This document shows, one piece after another, positions 55,973 through 64,000 of a DNA stretch of 64,000 nt. The position numbers and the translations under genes were made by a program. The stretch lies in the NCBI RefSeq assembly GCF_018145655.1, contig NZ_JAGSSY010000002.1, forward strand, positions 310,001 through 374,000, read 5' to 3'. This stretch comes from Campylobacter anatolicus. Its GTDB lineage: Bacteria > Campylobacterota > Campylobacteria > Campylobacterales > Campylobacteraceae. The notes beneath the pieces are model-generated. The model saw only the letters and a list, made by a program, of their open reading frames with translations, was not told the DNA's origin and ran no database searches. The stretch's first letter is position 1, and each line of letters starts with the position of its first letter.

Positions 55973-57961
55973 ATGAATATAAAATATTGTGATGCATTAG
56001 TTATAGGTGGGGGTCTAGCAGGACTTAGAGCTGCTGTTGCAGCAGGCGAAAAGGGGTTAAGCACGATAGTTTTAAGCCTTATACCGGTTAAACGTTCTCA
56101 CTCAGCTGCCGCACAAGGCGGTATGCAAGCAAGCCTTGGTAACTCAAAGATGAGTGAGGGCGACAATGAAGATGTGCATTTTGCTGATACCGTAAAGGGT
56201 AGCGACTGGGGTTGCGACCAGCAAGTAGCTAGAATGTTTTGTCAAACTGCACCAAAAGCTATACGTGAGCTTGCTGCTTGGGGTGTGCCGTGGACTAGGA
56301 TAACAAAGGGTGAAAGAAGTGCGATTATTAATGCACAAAAGACGACAATTGTAGAAAAAGAAGAAGTTCATGGGCTAATCCATTCACGAGACTTTGGTGG
56401 TACAAAAAAGTGGAGAACCTGTTACACGGCTGACGCAACGGGACATACTATGCTTTTTGCTGTAGCAAACGAGGCGTTAAAACACAACGTTGATATACAC
56501 GATAGAAAAGAAGCAATTGCCTTAATACACGAAAATAACCGCTGTTATGGTGCGATCGTGCGTGATCTAGTAACTGGTGAGTTAACTGCGTATGTTTCAA
56601 AAGGCACCCTGATAGCAACTGGTGGATATGGACGTGTCTATAAACACACCACAAATGCTGTCGTGTGTGAGGGTATCGGAGCAGCTATCGCACTTGAGAC
56701 TGGTGTGGCCCAGCTTGGCAATATGGAAGCAGTGCAGTTTCACCCAACACCTATCGTGCCAAGCGGTATTTTGCTAACTGAGGGATGTCGTGGTGATGGT
56801 GGAATTTTAAGAGATGTTGATGGATATCGCTTTATGCCTGATTACGAGCCAGAGAAAAAAGAACTTGCTAGTCGCGATGTTGTTAGTCGCCGTATAATGG
56901 AGCATATCAGAAAAGGTAAAGGTGTAAAAAGCCCATATGGTGAGCATGTCTGGCTTGATATAAGCATACTTGGACGTGAGCATATAGAGAAAAATTTACG
57001 TGATGTACAAGAAATTTGTCAAATTTTTAATGGTATCGATCCAGCAGACGAGGGTCCGAAGGGCTGGGCACCGATCCTGCCTATGCAACACTACTCAATG
57101 GGCGGTATAAAGACAAAACCGACTGGAGAGAGTCCAACACTTGCAGGGTTATTTAGTGCTGGCGAGGCTGCATGCTGGGATATGCACGGCTTTAATCGAC
57201 TAGGTGGCAACTCTGTATCAGAGACAGTTGTTGCTGGTATGATAGTGGGTGATTATTTTGCGGATTTCTGTGCCTCTCATGAGATAGAGATAAAGACTGA
57301 TAATATAGCTAAATTTGTAAATAAAGAGCAAGATTACTTGCAAAGCCTACTTGATAAAGAAGGTAAATTTAATGTATTTGATATCAAAAATAAGATGAAA
57401 GATGTGATGTGGGAACACGTTGCGATATTTAGAACTGGCGAAGGTTTGGAAAAGGCAGTTAAAGAGCTTGAAGAGCTTTATATCCACTCACTTGATGTCA
57501 AAGTAACAAATAAAACGCTATTTGGTAACCCAGAGCTTGAAGAGGCTTACCGTGTGCCAAAAATGCTAAAATTAGCACTTTGTATTGCAAAAGGTGCATT
57601 AGATAGGACTGAAAGTCGTGGGGCACACTACCGCGAAGACTACGTAAAACGTGATGATTTAAACTGGCTAAATAGAACACTAGCAAGCTGGAAAGATGGC
57701 GATACGATGCCAACTATAACATATGAGCCACTTGATATAATGAAGATGGAAATTCCACCAGCATTTCGTGGATACGGTGCTAAGGGCAATATCATAGAAC
57801 ACCCAAATAGTGCCATCCGTCAAGCACAAGTTGATGAGATACGTGCAAAAATGGAAGCTGAGGGCAAAAGTAGATATGAAATTCAAGAAGCTCTAATGCA
57901 CTACGAGCTTCAACCAAAATACAAAGCACCAAATGAAAGGGCAGGTATAGGATATGAGTAG
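55973..57961 (+). CDS. frdA: Fumarate reductase flavoprotein subunit
   Basis: 662 residues. FAD-binding [13 protein letters not shown] at the N-terminus, covalent-FAD histidine in [13 protein letters not shown], active-site segments [36 protein letters not shown] and the HYSMGGIKT region. No signal peptide, so it is the cytoplasmic-side QFR rather than the periplasmic methylmenaquinol enzyme. It overlaps frdB by eight bases. Confidence 0.96.
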   Translation: MNIKYCDALVIGGGLAGLRAAVAAGEKGLSTIVLSLIPVKRSHSAAAQGGMQASLGNSKMSEGDNEDVHFADTVKGSDWGCDQQVARMFCQTAPKAIRELAAWGVPWTRITKGERSAIINAQKTTIVEKEEVHGLIHSRDFGGTKKWRTCYTADATGHTMLFAVANEALKHNVDIHDRKEAIALIHENNRCYGAIVRDLVTGELTAYVSKGTLIATGGYGRVYKHTTNAVVCEGIGAAIALETGVAQLGNMEAVQFHPTPIVPSGILLTEGCRGDGGILRDVDGYRFMPDYEPEKKELASRDVVSRRIMEHIRKGKGVKSPYGEHVWLDISILGREHIEKNLRDVQEICQIFNGIDPADEGPKGWAPILPMQHYSMGGIKTKPTGESPTLAGLFSAGEAACWDMHGFNRLGGNSVSETVVAGMIVGDYFADFCASHEIEIKTDNIAKFVNKEQDYLQSLLDKEGKFNVFDIKNKMKDVMWEHVAIFRTGEGLEKAVKELEELYIHSLDVKVTNKTLFGNPELEEAYRVPKMLKLALCIAKGALDRTESRGAHYREDYVKRDDLNWLNRTLASWKDGDTMPTITYEPLDIMKMEIPPAFRGYGAKGNIIEHPNSAIRQAQVDEIRAKMEAEGKSRYEIQEALMHYELQPKYKAPNERAGIGYE

Positions 57962-58673
57962 AAAAATAACAATTAGAGCGTTTAAATACAATCCATTAAG
58001 CAAAATTTCAAAACCACATTTTGTTACATATGAGCTTGAAGAGACGTCTGGAATGACACTATTTATCGCACTAAATCAAATTCGTGAGAAATTTGATCCA
58101 GACCTTAGTTTTGACTTTGTGTGCCGTGCGGGAATCTGTGGTAGCTGTGGAATGCTAGTAAATGGCAAACCAAGTCTTGCGTGTCGCACACTAACCAAGG
58201 ACTTCCCAAGTGGAGTGATAGAGCTTATGCCACTTCCAGTATTTAAACTACTAAAAGATCTTAGTGTCGATACTGGCAACTGGATGAATGCAATGAGTAA
58301 GAGAGTCGAGAGCTGGATACATACAGATCATGAGCCTGAGATTGCAAAGCTAGAAGAAAAAGTCGAGCCAGAAGTGGCACAAGAGGTTTTCGAGCTTGAT
58401 CGTTGTATAGAGTGCGGTATCTGCGTAGCTGCATGTGGAACAGCTATAATGCGACCTGATTTTATCGGTGCAGTAGGGCTTAATCGCGTAGCACGCTTTA
58501 AAATAGATGCACTTGATAAACGCACAGATGAGGATTTTTATGAACTTATCGGTGATGATGATGGAGTGTTTGGTTGCATGAGTCTTCTTGGCTGTGAGGA
58601 TAACTGTCCTAAACACCTACCGCTTCAAAGTCGCATAGCATATATGCGTCGTAAGATGGTAAGTGTAAAATAA
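57954..58673 (+). CDS. frdB: Fumarate reductase iron-sulfur subunit
   Basis: 239 residues. [2Fe-2S] ligands in [21 protein letters not shown], and C-terminal clusters in [28 protein letters not shown]. Connects FrdC haems to FrdA FAD. With aspA and dcuA downstream it completes a fumarate respiration module. Confidence 0.96.
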   Translation: MSRKITIRAFKYNPLSKISKPHFVTYELEETSGMTLFIALNQIREKFDPDLSFDFVCRAGICGSCGMLVNGKPSLACRTLTKDFPSGVIELMPLPVFKLLKDLSVDTGNWMNAMSKRVESWIHTDHEPEIAKLEEKVEPEVAQEVFELDRCIECGICVAACGTAIMRPDFIGAVGLNRVARFKIDALDKRTDEDFYELIGDDDGVFGCMSLLGCEDNCPKHLPLQSRIAYMRRKMVSVK

Positions 58674-58698
58674 CACTAAGCAAAAGATAAAATTTATA

Positions 58699-58732
58699 GC
58701 TTTCTGCGAATATAAAAAGCATCGCAGAAAGC
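58699..58732 (+). terminator. Stem-loop behind frdCAB
   Basis: Eleven-base perfect stem (GCTTTCTGCGA and complement) with a twelve-base loop, 26 bases after the frdB stop. No T-run follows, so it may protect the 3' end rather than terminate. Confidence 0.5.
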
Positions 58733-58809
58733 AAAACTACTTAGAAATTTTAAAATCTTATTTTTTAATAATTCCACATATTTCACTATCTCTTTATGAT
58801 TTTGTGTCA

Positions 58810-58860
58810 AAAGTGTGCCAAACATTAGACATTTTAATCAATATAGAAAACATCATATTC
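58810..58860 (+). repeat. 51-bp relic repeat, copy B
   Basis: Matches 46681-46731 at 45 of 51 positions; all differences are transitions. Lies in non-coding sequence. Confidence 0.75.
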
Positions 58861-59403
58861 TCAAATGACATTCATGACTGATATGATAAAAGTCGGCACT
58901 ACTTTATGAGATGAGCTTTTAGTCATTGCCAAGGATAATATAAAACGGAGCTGACGAGAGTATAACATCAGTATTATAGAGGCTACTTATACTGAGCCAA
59001 ACAGTGGGAATTTGATATTAAGCCTTATGTAGGCGGTTAGTTATGATATTAAAATACCATAATAACTATAAACATCGATCCTTAAAATTGTTGTCATATG
59101 TCTAAGTTTTGACTTTAAATTTAGAGCAATAGATTTATCTTATGACAAATTTTGGCGATAAATCTATATCGCAAATGTCGGCAGAACAAGGTAAAAGAAC
59201 TTATAATGGAGTTTAAATTTTTTATTTATTACAATGGTGCGTATGGCAAAGATGTGAAGCCAAATATAAATTAAACTATTAAATTTAGTACTTGAACTGT
59301 TTTTTTAATATCTTTATAACTATAAATTTTTATATTTATTCATATTTTTTAAAATTTCAGCTAGATTTAATTTCTGTGTTAGTTTTATGAGATAATCATC
59401 TTT

Positions 59404-59409
59404 TATAAT
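59404..59409 (+). promoter_or_regulatory. -10 element of dsbL-dsbI
   Basis: TATAAT, 31 bases before the dsbL ATG, followed by AAGGAG. Confidence 0.6.
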
Positions 59410-59439
59410 TGCACTAGATCAAATTTTAAGGAGCATATT

Positions 59440-60108
59440 ATGAAAAATTTTGCTTTATTTTCAAAAGCAATCAAACTATTAGGTGCAGTTGCATTGTTTG
59501 GTGCATTAAATGCAAGTGCTTTTACAGAGGGGACAGACTATGTAAAGCTTGAAAAACCTTTAACAAATGCTGAAAATACACTTATAAAAATATTCAGCTA
59601 TGACTGCCCATTTTGCTACAAATATGAAAAGAGTGTAACTCCAAAAGTTGTAGAAAAGACAAAAGATACTGTTAAATTTATACCATATCACCTCAAAACT
59701 AAGGGTAAATATGGTGAGTTAGGAAGTCAATTTTTCGCCTATTTATATGTAAAAGATACAGATGCTGGCGTTGATCTTTTTAGTGATAAATCTTTACTTA
59801 AAAAAGCAAAAATGGCCTATTATAAAGCATATCATGACCAAAAAGAGAGATGGAGCGATGGTAAAGATCCATACGCATTCTTAAAAACTGGTCTTGACGC
59901 TACTGGTGTAAGCAAAGCTGACTTTGAAGCTGGTGTAAAGGATCAAAAGGTTCAAGATATATTAAAACTATGGGATGAAAGCTATGATGTAGCTAAAATT
60001 CAAGGTGTTCCGGCATTTGTAGTAAATGGTAAATACTTAATCTACACAAAGAGTATCTCATCTATAGATGGCATGGTCGATCTTGTAAAAGAACTGGCTA
60101 AAAAATAA
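59440..60108 (+). CDS. dsbL: Thiol:disulfide oxidoreductase of the DsbA/DsbL type
   Basis: Periplasmic thioredoxin-fold oxidase of 222 residues. Signal peptide to about residue 27 (LLGAVALFGALNASA), active site CPFC (in SYDCPFCYKYE), and cis-Pro loop in QGVPAFVVNGKY. CPFC rather than CPHC, and the DsbI-like partner nine bases downstream, suggest the DsbL branch, which serves arylsulfate sulfotransferase in other bacteria. No intact assT is in the window. Confidence 0.88.
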   Translation: MKNFALFSKAIKLLGAVALFGALNASAFTEGTDYVKLEKPLTNAENTLIKIFSYDCPFCYKYEKSVTPKVVEKTKDTVKFIPYHLKTKGKYGELGSQFFAYLYVKDTDAGVDLFSDKSLLKKAKMAYYKAYHDQKERWSDGKDPYAFLKTGLDATGVSKADFEAGVKDQKVQDILKLWDESYDVAKIQGVPAFVVNGKYLIYTKSISSIDGMVDLVKELAKK

Positions 60109-60117
60109 GGGTTAGCT

Positions 60118-60744
60118 GTGAAATTTATAGAGAAAATAGCAGCTTGGCAGGATACAAGATTTCCGTGGCTCTTGATGAGTGCGGCGTCTTTATTGCTCGT
60201 AATAGTCGCACATAGTATTTTTCAACACTATGTCTATATGGCTCCATGCGAACAGTGTGTATATATTAGATTTGCGTTTTTTTGTATGTTTTTTGGTGGT
60301 ATTATAGCGGCAATTAATCCTAAAAATGTCGCACTTAAGCTCATCGGATATGTTTTGGCATTTTGGGGTGCGATACAAGGTATAATGTATTGCGTTAAAC
60401 TAGCAGCGATCCATGCAGCAGTTCATAGCGATGATCCATTTGGTGTTCAAGGTTGTTCTACTGAGCCTCACTATCCATTTGGCATCCCACTTGAGAAGTG
60501 GTTTCCTGATTGGTTTTTACCGACAGGTGACTGTGGTTTTGACAGCCCGATAGTTCCAGATGGTGTAGTGCTTAGCTCACTACAACAATACTTAGTCGAG
60601 CTTTACAGCGATGGCTGGTATCTTATCCCATCGATGAAATTTGGCTCCATGGCAGACTGTTGCTTGTTAGGATTTGGATTAGCCTTTATCATTCTTCTTG
60701 CTATGGCGGCAAGTTGGATAGTAACTAAATTTAAAGCTAATTAA
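60118..60744 (+). CDS. dsbI: Disulfide bond formation protein DsbI (DsbB family)
   Basis: Inner-membrane quinone reductase partner of DsbL, 208 residues with four TM helices. The first cysteine pair is in APCEQCVYIR; the second periplasmic pair is GCSTEPHYP and DCGFDSP in a long loop. This is the extended loop typical of DsbI rather than E. coli DsbB. GTG start. A further CC near the C-terminus (MADCCLLG) is worth noting. Confidence 0.88.
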   Translation: MKFIEKIAAWQDTRFPWLLMSAASLLLVIVAHSIFQHYVYMAPCEQCVYIRFAFFCMFFGGIIAAINPKNVALKLIGYVLAFWGAIQGIMYCVKLAAIHAAVHSDDPFGVQGCSTEPHYPFGIPLEKWFPDWFLPTGDCGFDSPIVPDGVVLSSLQQYLVELYSDGWYLIPSMKFGSMADCCLLGFGLAFIILLAMAASWIVTKFKAN

Positions 60745-60756
60745 TAACTTTTATTA

Positions 60757-60788
60757 TGGGAGCTGGATATCTCTCCATCTTGCTCCCA
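60757..60788 (+). terminator. Weak hairpin behind dsbI
   Basis: TGGGAGC / GCTCCCA seven-base stem with an 18-base loop that can itself pair partly (GGA/TCC); 13 bases after the stop. No clear T-run. Confidence 0.5.
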
Positions 60789-61502
60789 AACTCTTTAAAT
60801 TAAAATTTTTAAAATACATTTTTTAAACAAAACAAACTTATAAAACATATACTTTCATCAGTGGTTGCAGTTAATTTTGCTAGGAGTTAGTACTACAATA
60901 GTACCAGCGATAGGTTGAGTAAGTAATTCAGATAGAGATTATATTATCTTAGATAAATTTGACGAAGTCATTGTCGTATAACTATCATGAAAAATTGTGG
61001 ACATTATATCAAAATATGCAAGCAACCATAGTGCAAAAAGCAATTAAGCCATAAGTCATAAAGTCAAGAATAAATGCTTTTTAAAACACAGCAACATCTC
61101 AGTATAGTCCATATTTTAGTTATTAAGTACTGTCAAAGTAAGTTACTAAAATTTATGTAGATTGTAGCTATATTTTGCCTATTAATCAGAATTTATTTAA
61201 AAAGAAACCAAGAAATACAAAAATACTCATAAAAATTTAAATTTAAAAACAAAGTTGTTATTTAATTAAAATAGATATTTTATCTTTTAAGCTTAAAAAA
61301 TACTCAAAAATCATATTATTTTAGTTATATTTTAGTGATAAAAAAGTTATATTTTTATTTATATTGATATTTTTATGGATTAAATATAAAAATAAGCTTA
61401 AAATATAGGATTAATTATTTGTAACAATATCGTAAATATCGTCATTTAATATAAATATTAAATTTTAATTTAAATTTTAATTGTTTATATTTTTAAAAGT
61501 TG

Positions 61503-61508
61503 TATAGT
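61503..61508 (+). promoter_or_regulatory. -10 element of aspA
   Basis: TATAGT directly preceded by TG, 35 bases before the ATG; AAAGGAG at 61528 is the ribosome site. Confidence 0.5.
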
Positions 61509-61543
61509 TTTAATAACAATTCTTTTAAAGGAGAAAAAATATT

Positions 61544-62959
61544 ATGAGTACTAGAAAAGAACACGACTTCATTGGAGAGCTTGAAATTTCTAATGATGTG
61601 TACTATGGTGTGCAAACATTTAGAGCACTCGAAAATTTTCATATGAGTGGAAGAACGCTTAAAGATTATCCATATTTTGTAAAAGCATTTGCTCAGATAA
61701 AAAAAGCTGCAGCACTTGCAAATAAAGAAGTCGGCGTTTTAGATAGCACAAAAGCTGATGCTATCGCTAAGGCTTGCGACCGCATAATAGCAGGTGAATT
61801 TTTAGATCAATTTGTAGTTGATATGATACAAGGTGGTGCAGGAACATCTACAAATATGAATGCGAATGAGGTTATATCAAACGTTGCACTTGAGATTTTA
61901 GGACACGCAAAGGGCGAATATCAATATCTTCATCCAAACGACCATACAAACCTTGGGCAAAGCACGAATGATAGCTATCCTAGCTCCATTAAAGTAGCGG
62001 CATATGCAAAACTTACAGATCTGCTTAAAGCGATGGAGCTTTTAAAGACTGAGCTTGAGATAAAAGCGAAAGAATTTAAAGATATTATAAAAATGGGTAG
62101 AACAGAGCTTGAAGATGCTGTTCCTACAACACTTGGAAATACTTTTAACGCATTTGCAAGTTATATAAAAAGTGACATCGAAAAGATTACAGCAGCAAGA
62201 GAGACTATGACATACCTAAATATGGGTGCAACAGCTATCGGAACTGGCATAAACTGCCATCCTGATTATAAATTTGTAGTTGAAAAAAAGCTAAGTGAGA
62301 TAACTGGTGTAAATTACAAACCAGCCGAAGATTTTATAGCAGCCACTCAAGATACTGCGGATTTTGTGCATGTAAGTGGTGCGTTAAAAACCGCTGCTGT
62401 TAGACTAAGTAAAATAGCAAATGACTTACGCCTTATGAACTCGGGTCCAAGATGCGGACTTGGTGAGATAAATTTACCACAAATGCAACCGGGTAGCTCT
62501 ATAATGCCAGGCAAGGTAAATCCGGTCATAGCTGAAGTTGTTGGTGAGGCTTGCTATGAAGTTATCGGCAATGATGTAACTATTATGCTTTGTTCAGAGC
62601 GTGGCGAGTTTGAGCTAAATGCATTTGAACCAGGTATCGCCTACGCACTATTTAACTCTATAAGCATACTTGAAAATGCGATGAAAACACTAGCTGAAAA
62701 AGCTATCAGAAAACTCACTGCAAATCCTGAAGCTTGCCTAAAAGCAGTTCTTGGTTCAGTTGGCATAGTAACAGCATTTAACCCACATATAGGCTATGAA
62801 AAATCAGCAAGTATAGCTAAAGAAGCCTTGCAAACTGGTAAAGCAGTTGGCGATATATGTTTAGAGCGTGGATACCTAAGTAAAGAGCAGATAGATAAAA
62901 TTTTAGAGCCTAAGAATATGTTAAATCCTAGTATGGATAAAGATAGCATAGGTAAATAA
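61544..62959 (+). CDS. aspA: Aspartate ammonia-lyase
   Basis: 471 residues of the fumarase/aspartase superfamily, converting aspartate to fumarate and ammonia. The signature GSSIMPGKVNP holds the catalytic Ser loop. TSTNMNANEVI, NDHTNLGQSTNDSYPS and GRTELEDAVPTT are the other conserved blocks; the last has GRTELEDA, which fits aspartase. Feeds fumarate to FrdCAB and is paired with dcuA, the aspartate/succinate exchanger. Confidence 0.96.
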   Translation: MSTRKEHDFIGELEISNDVYYGVQTFRALENFHMSGRTLKDYPYFVKAFAQIKKAAALANKEVGVLDSTKADAIAKACDRIIAGEFLDQFVVDMIQGGAGTSTNMNANEVISNVALEILGHAKGEYQYLHPNDHTNLGQSTNDSYPSSIKVAAYAKLTDLLKAMELLKTELEIKAKEFKDIIKMGRTELEDAVPTTLGNTFNAFASYIKSDIEKITAARETMTYLNMGATAIGTGINCHPDYKFVVEKKLSEITGVNYKPAEDFIAATQDTADFVHVSGALKTAAVRLSKIANDLRLMNSGPRCGLGEINLPQMQPGSSIMPGKVNPVIAEVVGEACYEVIGNDVTIMLCSERGEFELNAFEPGIAYALFNSISILENAMKTLAEKAIRKLTANPEACLKAVLGSVGIVTAFNPHIGYEKSASIAKEALQTGKAVGDICLERGYLSKEQIDKILEPKNMLNPSMDKDSIGK

Positions 62960-63022
62960 AAATTAATTATAAATTTAATAATTTAATTTAAAATTTTATA
63001 TTAAGTGCAATAAAATTCTGGC

Positions 63023-63060
63023 TTCAGATGGTGTTAAGATTGATTTAATTGCCATCTGAA
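63023..63060 (+). other. Inverted repeat between aspA and dcuA overlapping a -10-like element
   Basis: Nine-base perfect arms TTCAGATGG (63023-63031) and CCATCTGAA (63052-63060). The 20-base interval holds TGTTAAGAT (63032-63040), an extended -10. It may be a stem-loop setting the aspA:dcuA ratio or an operator at a dcuA promoter. Confidence 0.5.
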
Positions 63061-63099
63061 ATCTAAAATCTGAAATTAATTTTTTAAAAGGAGTAAGAT

Positions 63100-64000
63100 A
63101 TGGATATAATGCTGATTTTACAGATTATAGTCCTATTTGGGGGCATATACCTAGGTGTTAGACTAGGTGGTATGGGCGTTGGTTACGCAGGTGGTCTGGG
63201 TGTCATTGTTTTAGCGATGCTTGGTATGAAAGTAGAGATGAAGGGTATCCCTATGGATGTTATCCTTATCATTGCTTCTGTTATATCTGCTATTACGGCT
63301 ATGCAAGTGGCAGGGGGACTTGATTATTTGGTTCAAGTAGCATCTAAAATTTTACGTAAAAATCCAAAACAGATAAATATACTAGCACCGGTTGTTACAT
63401 ACCTGCTTACTATATTTGCAGGTACTGGGCATACTGCGTTTTCTATGTTACCAGTTATCACAGAGGTAGCAAAGGGTCAAAACATAAAACCATCGGCACC
63501 GTTAGCACTTTCTGTTGTATCTTCTCAAGTTGCCATTACAGCAAGCCCTATTTCAGCAGCATTTGTTGCTATGACTGGCGTATGTGAGCCTCTTGGTGTT
63601 GCTTATCCGACATTGCTTTTTATATGCATATCTACAACATTTGTAGCGATGATAGTTACTGCTCTTTTTGTAAATAAATTTTATGACCTTGACCTTTCAA
63701 AAGATCCTACATACCAAGATAGATTAGCAAGAGGTCTGGTCGCCGAGATTAAAGCCGAGGAGTATGCAGAGCCAAAACCATACGCAAAACGCTCAGTTAT
63801 GATATTTGGCATTGGCGTTTTAATCATCGTTGCTTACGCACTTGTTATATCAAAAAATATCGGACTAATAGAAAATCCAATCTTAACAAGAGATAACGCA
63901 ATCATTAGTTTTATGCTAACTATCGGCTTTTTGATAGCAGTTTTATGCAAGATCGACACTGGTAAGTTGCTCTCAACTAGCACTTTCCAAAGTGGTATGA
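63100..64000 (+). CDS. dcuA: Anaerobic C4-dicarboxylate transporter DcuA (partial, cut by right edge)
   Basis: The first 300 residues of a Dcu-family antiporter. ATG at 63100 behind AAAAGGAG; several TM helices, GVRLGGMGVGYAGGLGV near the N-terminus and FAGTGHTAFSMLPVI, SPISAAFVAMTG in the middle, as in DcuA/DcuB. Directly behind aspA, as in C. jejuni, which favours DcuA: uptake of aspartate or fumarate against succinate. The frame is open at base 64000. Confidence 0.92.
   Translation, partial: MDIMLILQIIVLFGGIYLGVRLGGMGVGYAGGLGVIVLAMLGMKVEMKGIPMDVILIIASVISAITAMQVAGGLDYLVQVASKILRKNPKQINILAPVVTYLLTIFAGTGHTAFSMLPVITEVAKGQNIKPSAPLALSVVSSQVAITASPISAAFVAMTGVCEPLGVAYPTLLFICISTTFVAMIVTALFVNKFYDLDLSKDPTYQDRLARGLVAEIKAEEYAEPKPYAKRSVMIFGIGVLIIVAYALVISKNIGLIENPILTRDNAIISFMLTIGFLIAVLCKIDTGKLLSTSTFQSGM

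Larger units (their letters stand above)
58674..59439. other. Gene-free stretch between frdB and dsbL, with decayed gene pieces
   Basis: 766 bases. It contains a hairpin just after frdB (58699-58732), relic repeat B (58810-58860), and a broken plus-strand frame at about 58910-59030 (DELLVIAKDNIKRS, a stop, REYNISIIEATYTEPNSGN, LILSLM). Another short frame, FIYYNGAYGKDVKPNIN, lies near 59220-59275. The pieces look coding but I cannot assign a family. The dsbL promoter lies at the right end. Confidence 0.55.
60745..61543. other. Gene-free stretch between dsbI and aspA
   Basis: 799 bases. After a weak hairpin, 60840-60980 has a broken frame that looks like the start of an exported protein: KHILSSVVAVNFA, then one register over LGVSTTIVPAIG, a stop, VSNSDRDYIILDKFDEVIVV, a stop. 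I cannot identify it. 61200-61500 is extremely AT-rich with no recognisable content except the aspA promoter at its end. Confidence 0.5.

Noticed and set aside
55973-57961. Succinate dehydrogenase or periplasmic methylmenaquinol:fumarate reductase
   Set aside because: No twin-arginine signal on FrdA, and the C-A-B order with a five-helix dihaem cytochrome b matches the Wolinella-type quinol:fumarate reductase.
60840-60980. assT (arylsulfate sulfotransferase) remnant
   Set aside because: The broken frame resembles an exported protein start, but I could not match any AssT segment, so it is left unnamed.
63034-63053. Third FNR box upstream of dcuA (TTGATTTAATTGCC)
   Set aside because: Only the left half-site matches; the right half lacks ATCAA and the distance to a -10 does not fit the pattern seen at hcp and haoC.

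Overview
The window is a piece of an AT-rich epsilonproteobacterial (Campylobacterota) chromosome, almost certainly a Campylobacter. The evidence is gene content and order. pyrH-rpoZ-spoT-tyrS lie next to ftsEX, an M23 peptidase, trmB, flpA and rodA. nadK-recN-cbrR-tatD-mltD-rlpA run into kdsC-lptCA-engB-mrdA. metG-fbp-mobB-slt-yggT-gltX and pgi-galU-tupCBA follow arrangements I recall from C. jejuni. Differences from C. jejuni are an octaheme HAO-type cytochrome (haoCA) where nrfHA would be expected, hisB inside the envelope operon, a class III-like hybrid cluster protein, and no acs between galU and tupC. I cannot fix the species from sequence alone.

Layout. 1-12672 (minus) is one tightly packed, often overlapping cluster: rluA-family synthase, flpA, trmB, ftsE, ftsX, EnvC-like peptidase, pyrH, rpoZ, spoT, tyrS, nitronate monooxygenase and amidase amiA, which is cut by the left edge. 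rodA is divergent at 12718. 13825-18101 holds a decayed gene, tRNA-Met, a small exported protein, ppa, a BOF-fold protein, adk and aspS. 18241-29805 (plus) holds nadK-recN and then a long envelope operon from cbrR to mrdA. 29808-41029 holds ybeY, queC, hcp and a minus cluster (Mur-ligase-like protein, metG, fbp, mobB, slt, yggT, gltX). 41158-46333 (plus) has mscL, a Crp/Fnr regulator, haoC-haoA, a metallophosphoesterase and psd. 47021-54288 has an ABC-F ATPase, pgi, galU and the tungstate transporter tupABC. 54334-64000 has lgt, frdCAB, dsbL-dsbI, aspA and dcuA, the last cut by the right edge.

How the genes work together. ftsEX, the EnvC-like peptidase and amiA form a complete divisome-controlled amidase activation set in one transcription unit. 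rodA/mrdA and the lytic enzymes mltD, rlpA and slt add wall elongation and turnover. kdsC and lptCA serve lipooligosaccharide synthesis and export. aspA, dcuA and frdCAB form an aspartate to fumarate to succinate anaerobic respiration module. haoC-haoA plus hcp would form a nitrite/hydroxylamine to ammonia route. These two loci, 11 kb apart, carry FNR-type boxes at exactly the same distance from their -10 elements, and a Crp/Fnr protein with an FNR-like recognition helix sits directly upstream of haoC.

Most notable points: (1) the shared FNR-box geometry of hcp and haoCA; (2) flpA, the fibronectin-binding lipoprotein, is broken by one extra base at a site built like the prfB +1 frameshift signal; (3) a perfect palindrome carries both divergent tup promoters; (4) several gene-free stretches hold decayed genes, two of them sharing a 51-bp relic. 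No CRISPR array, rRNA or intact insertion sequence was seen.
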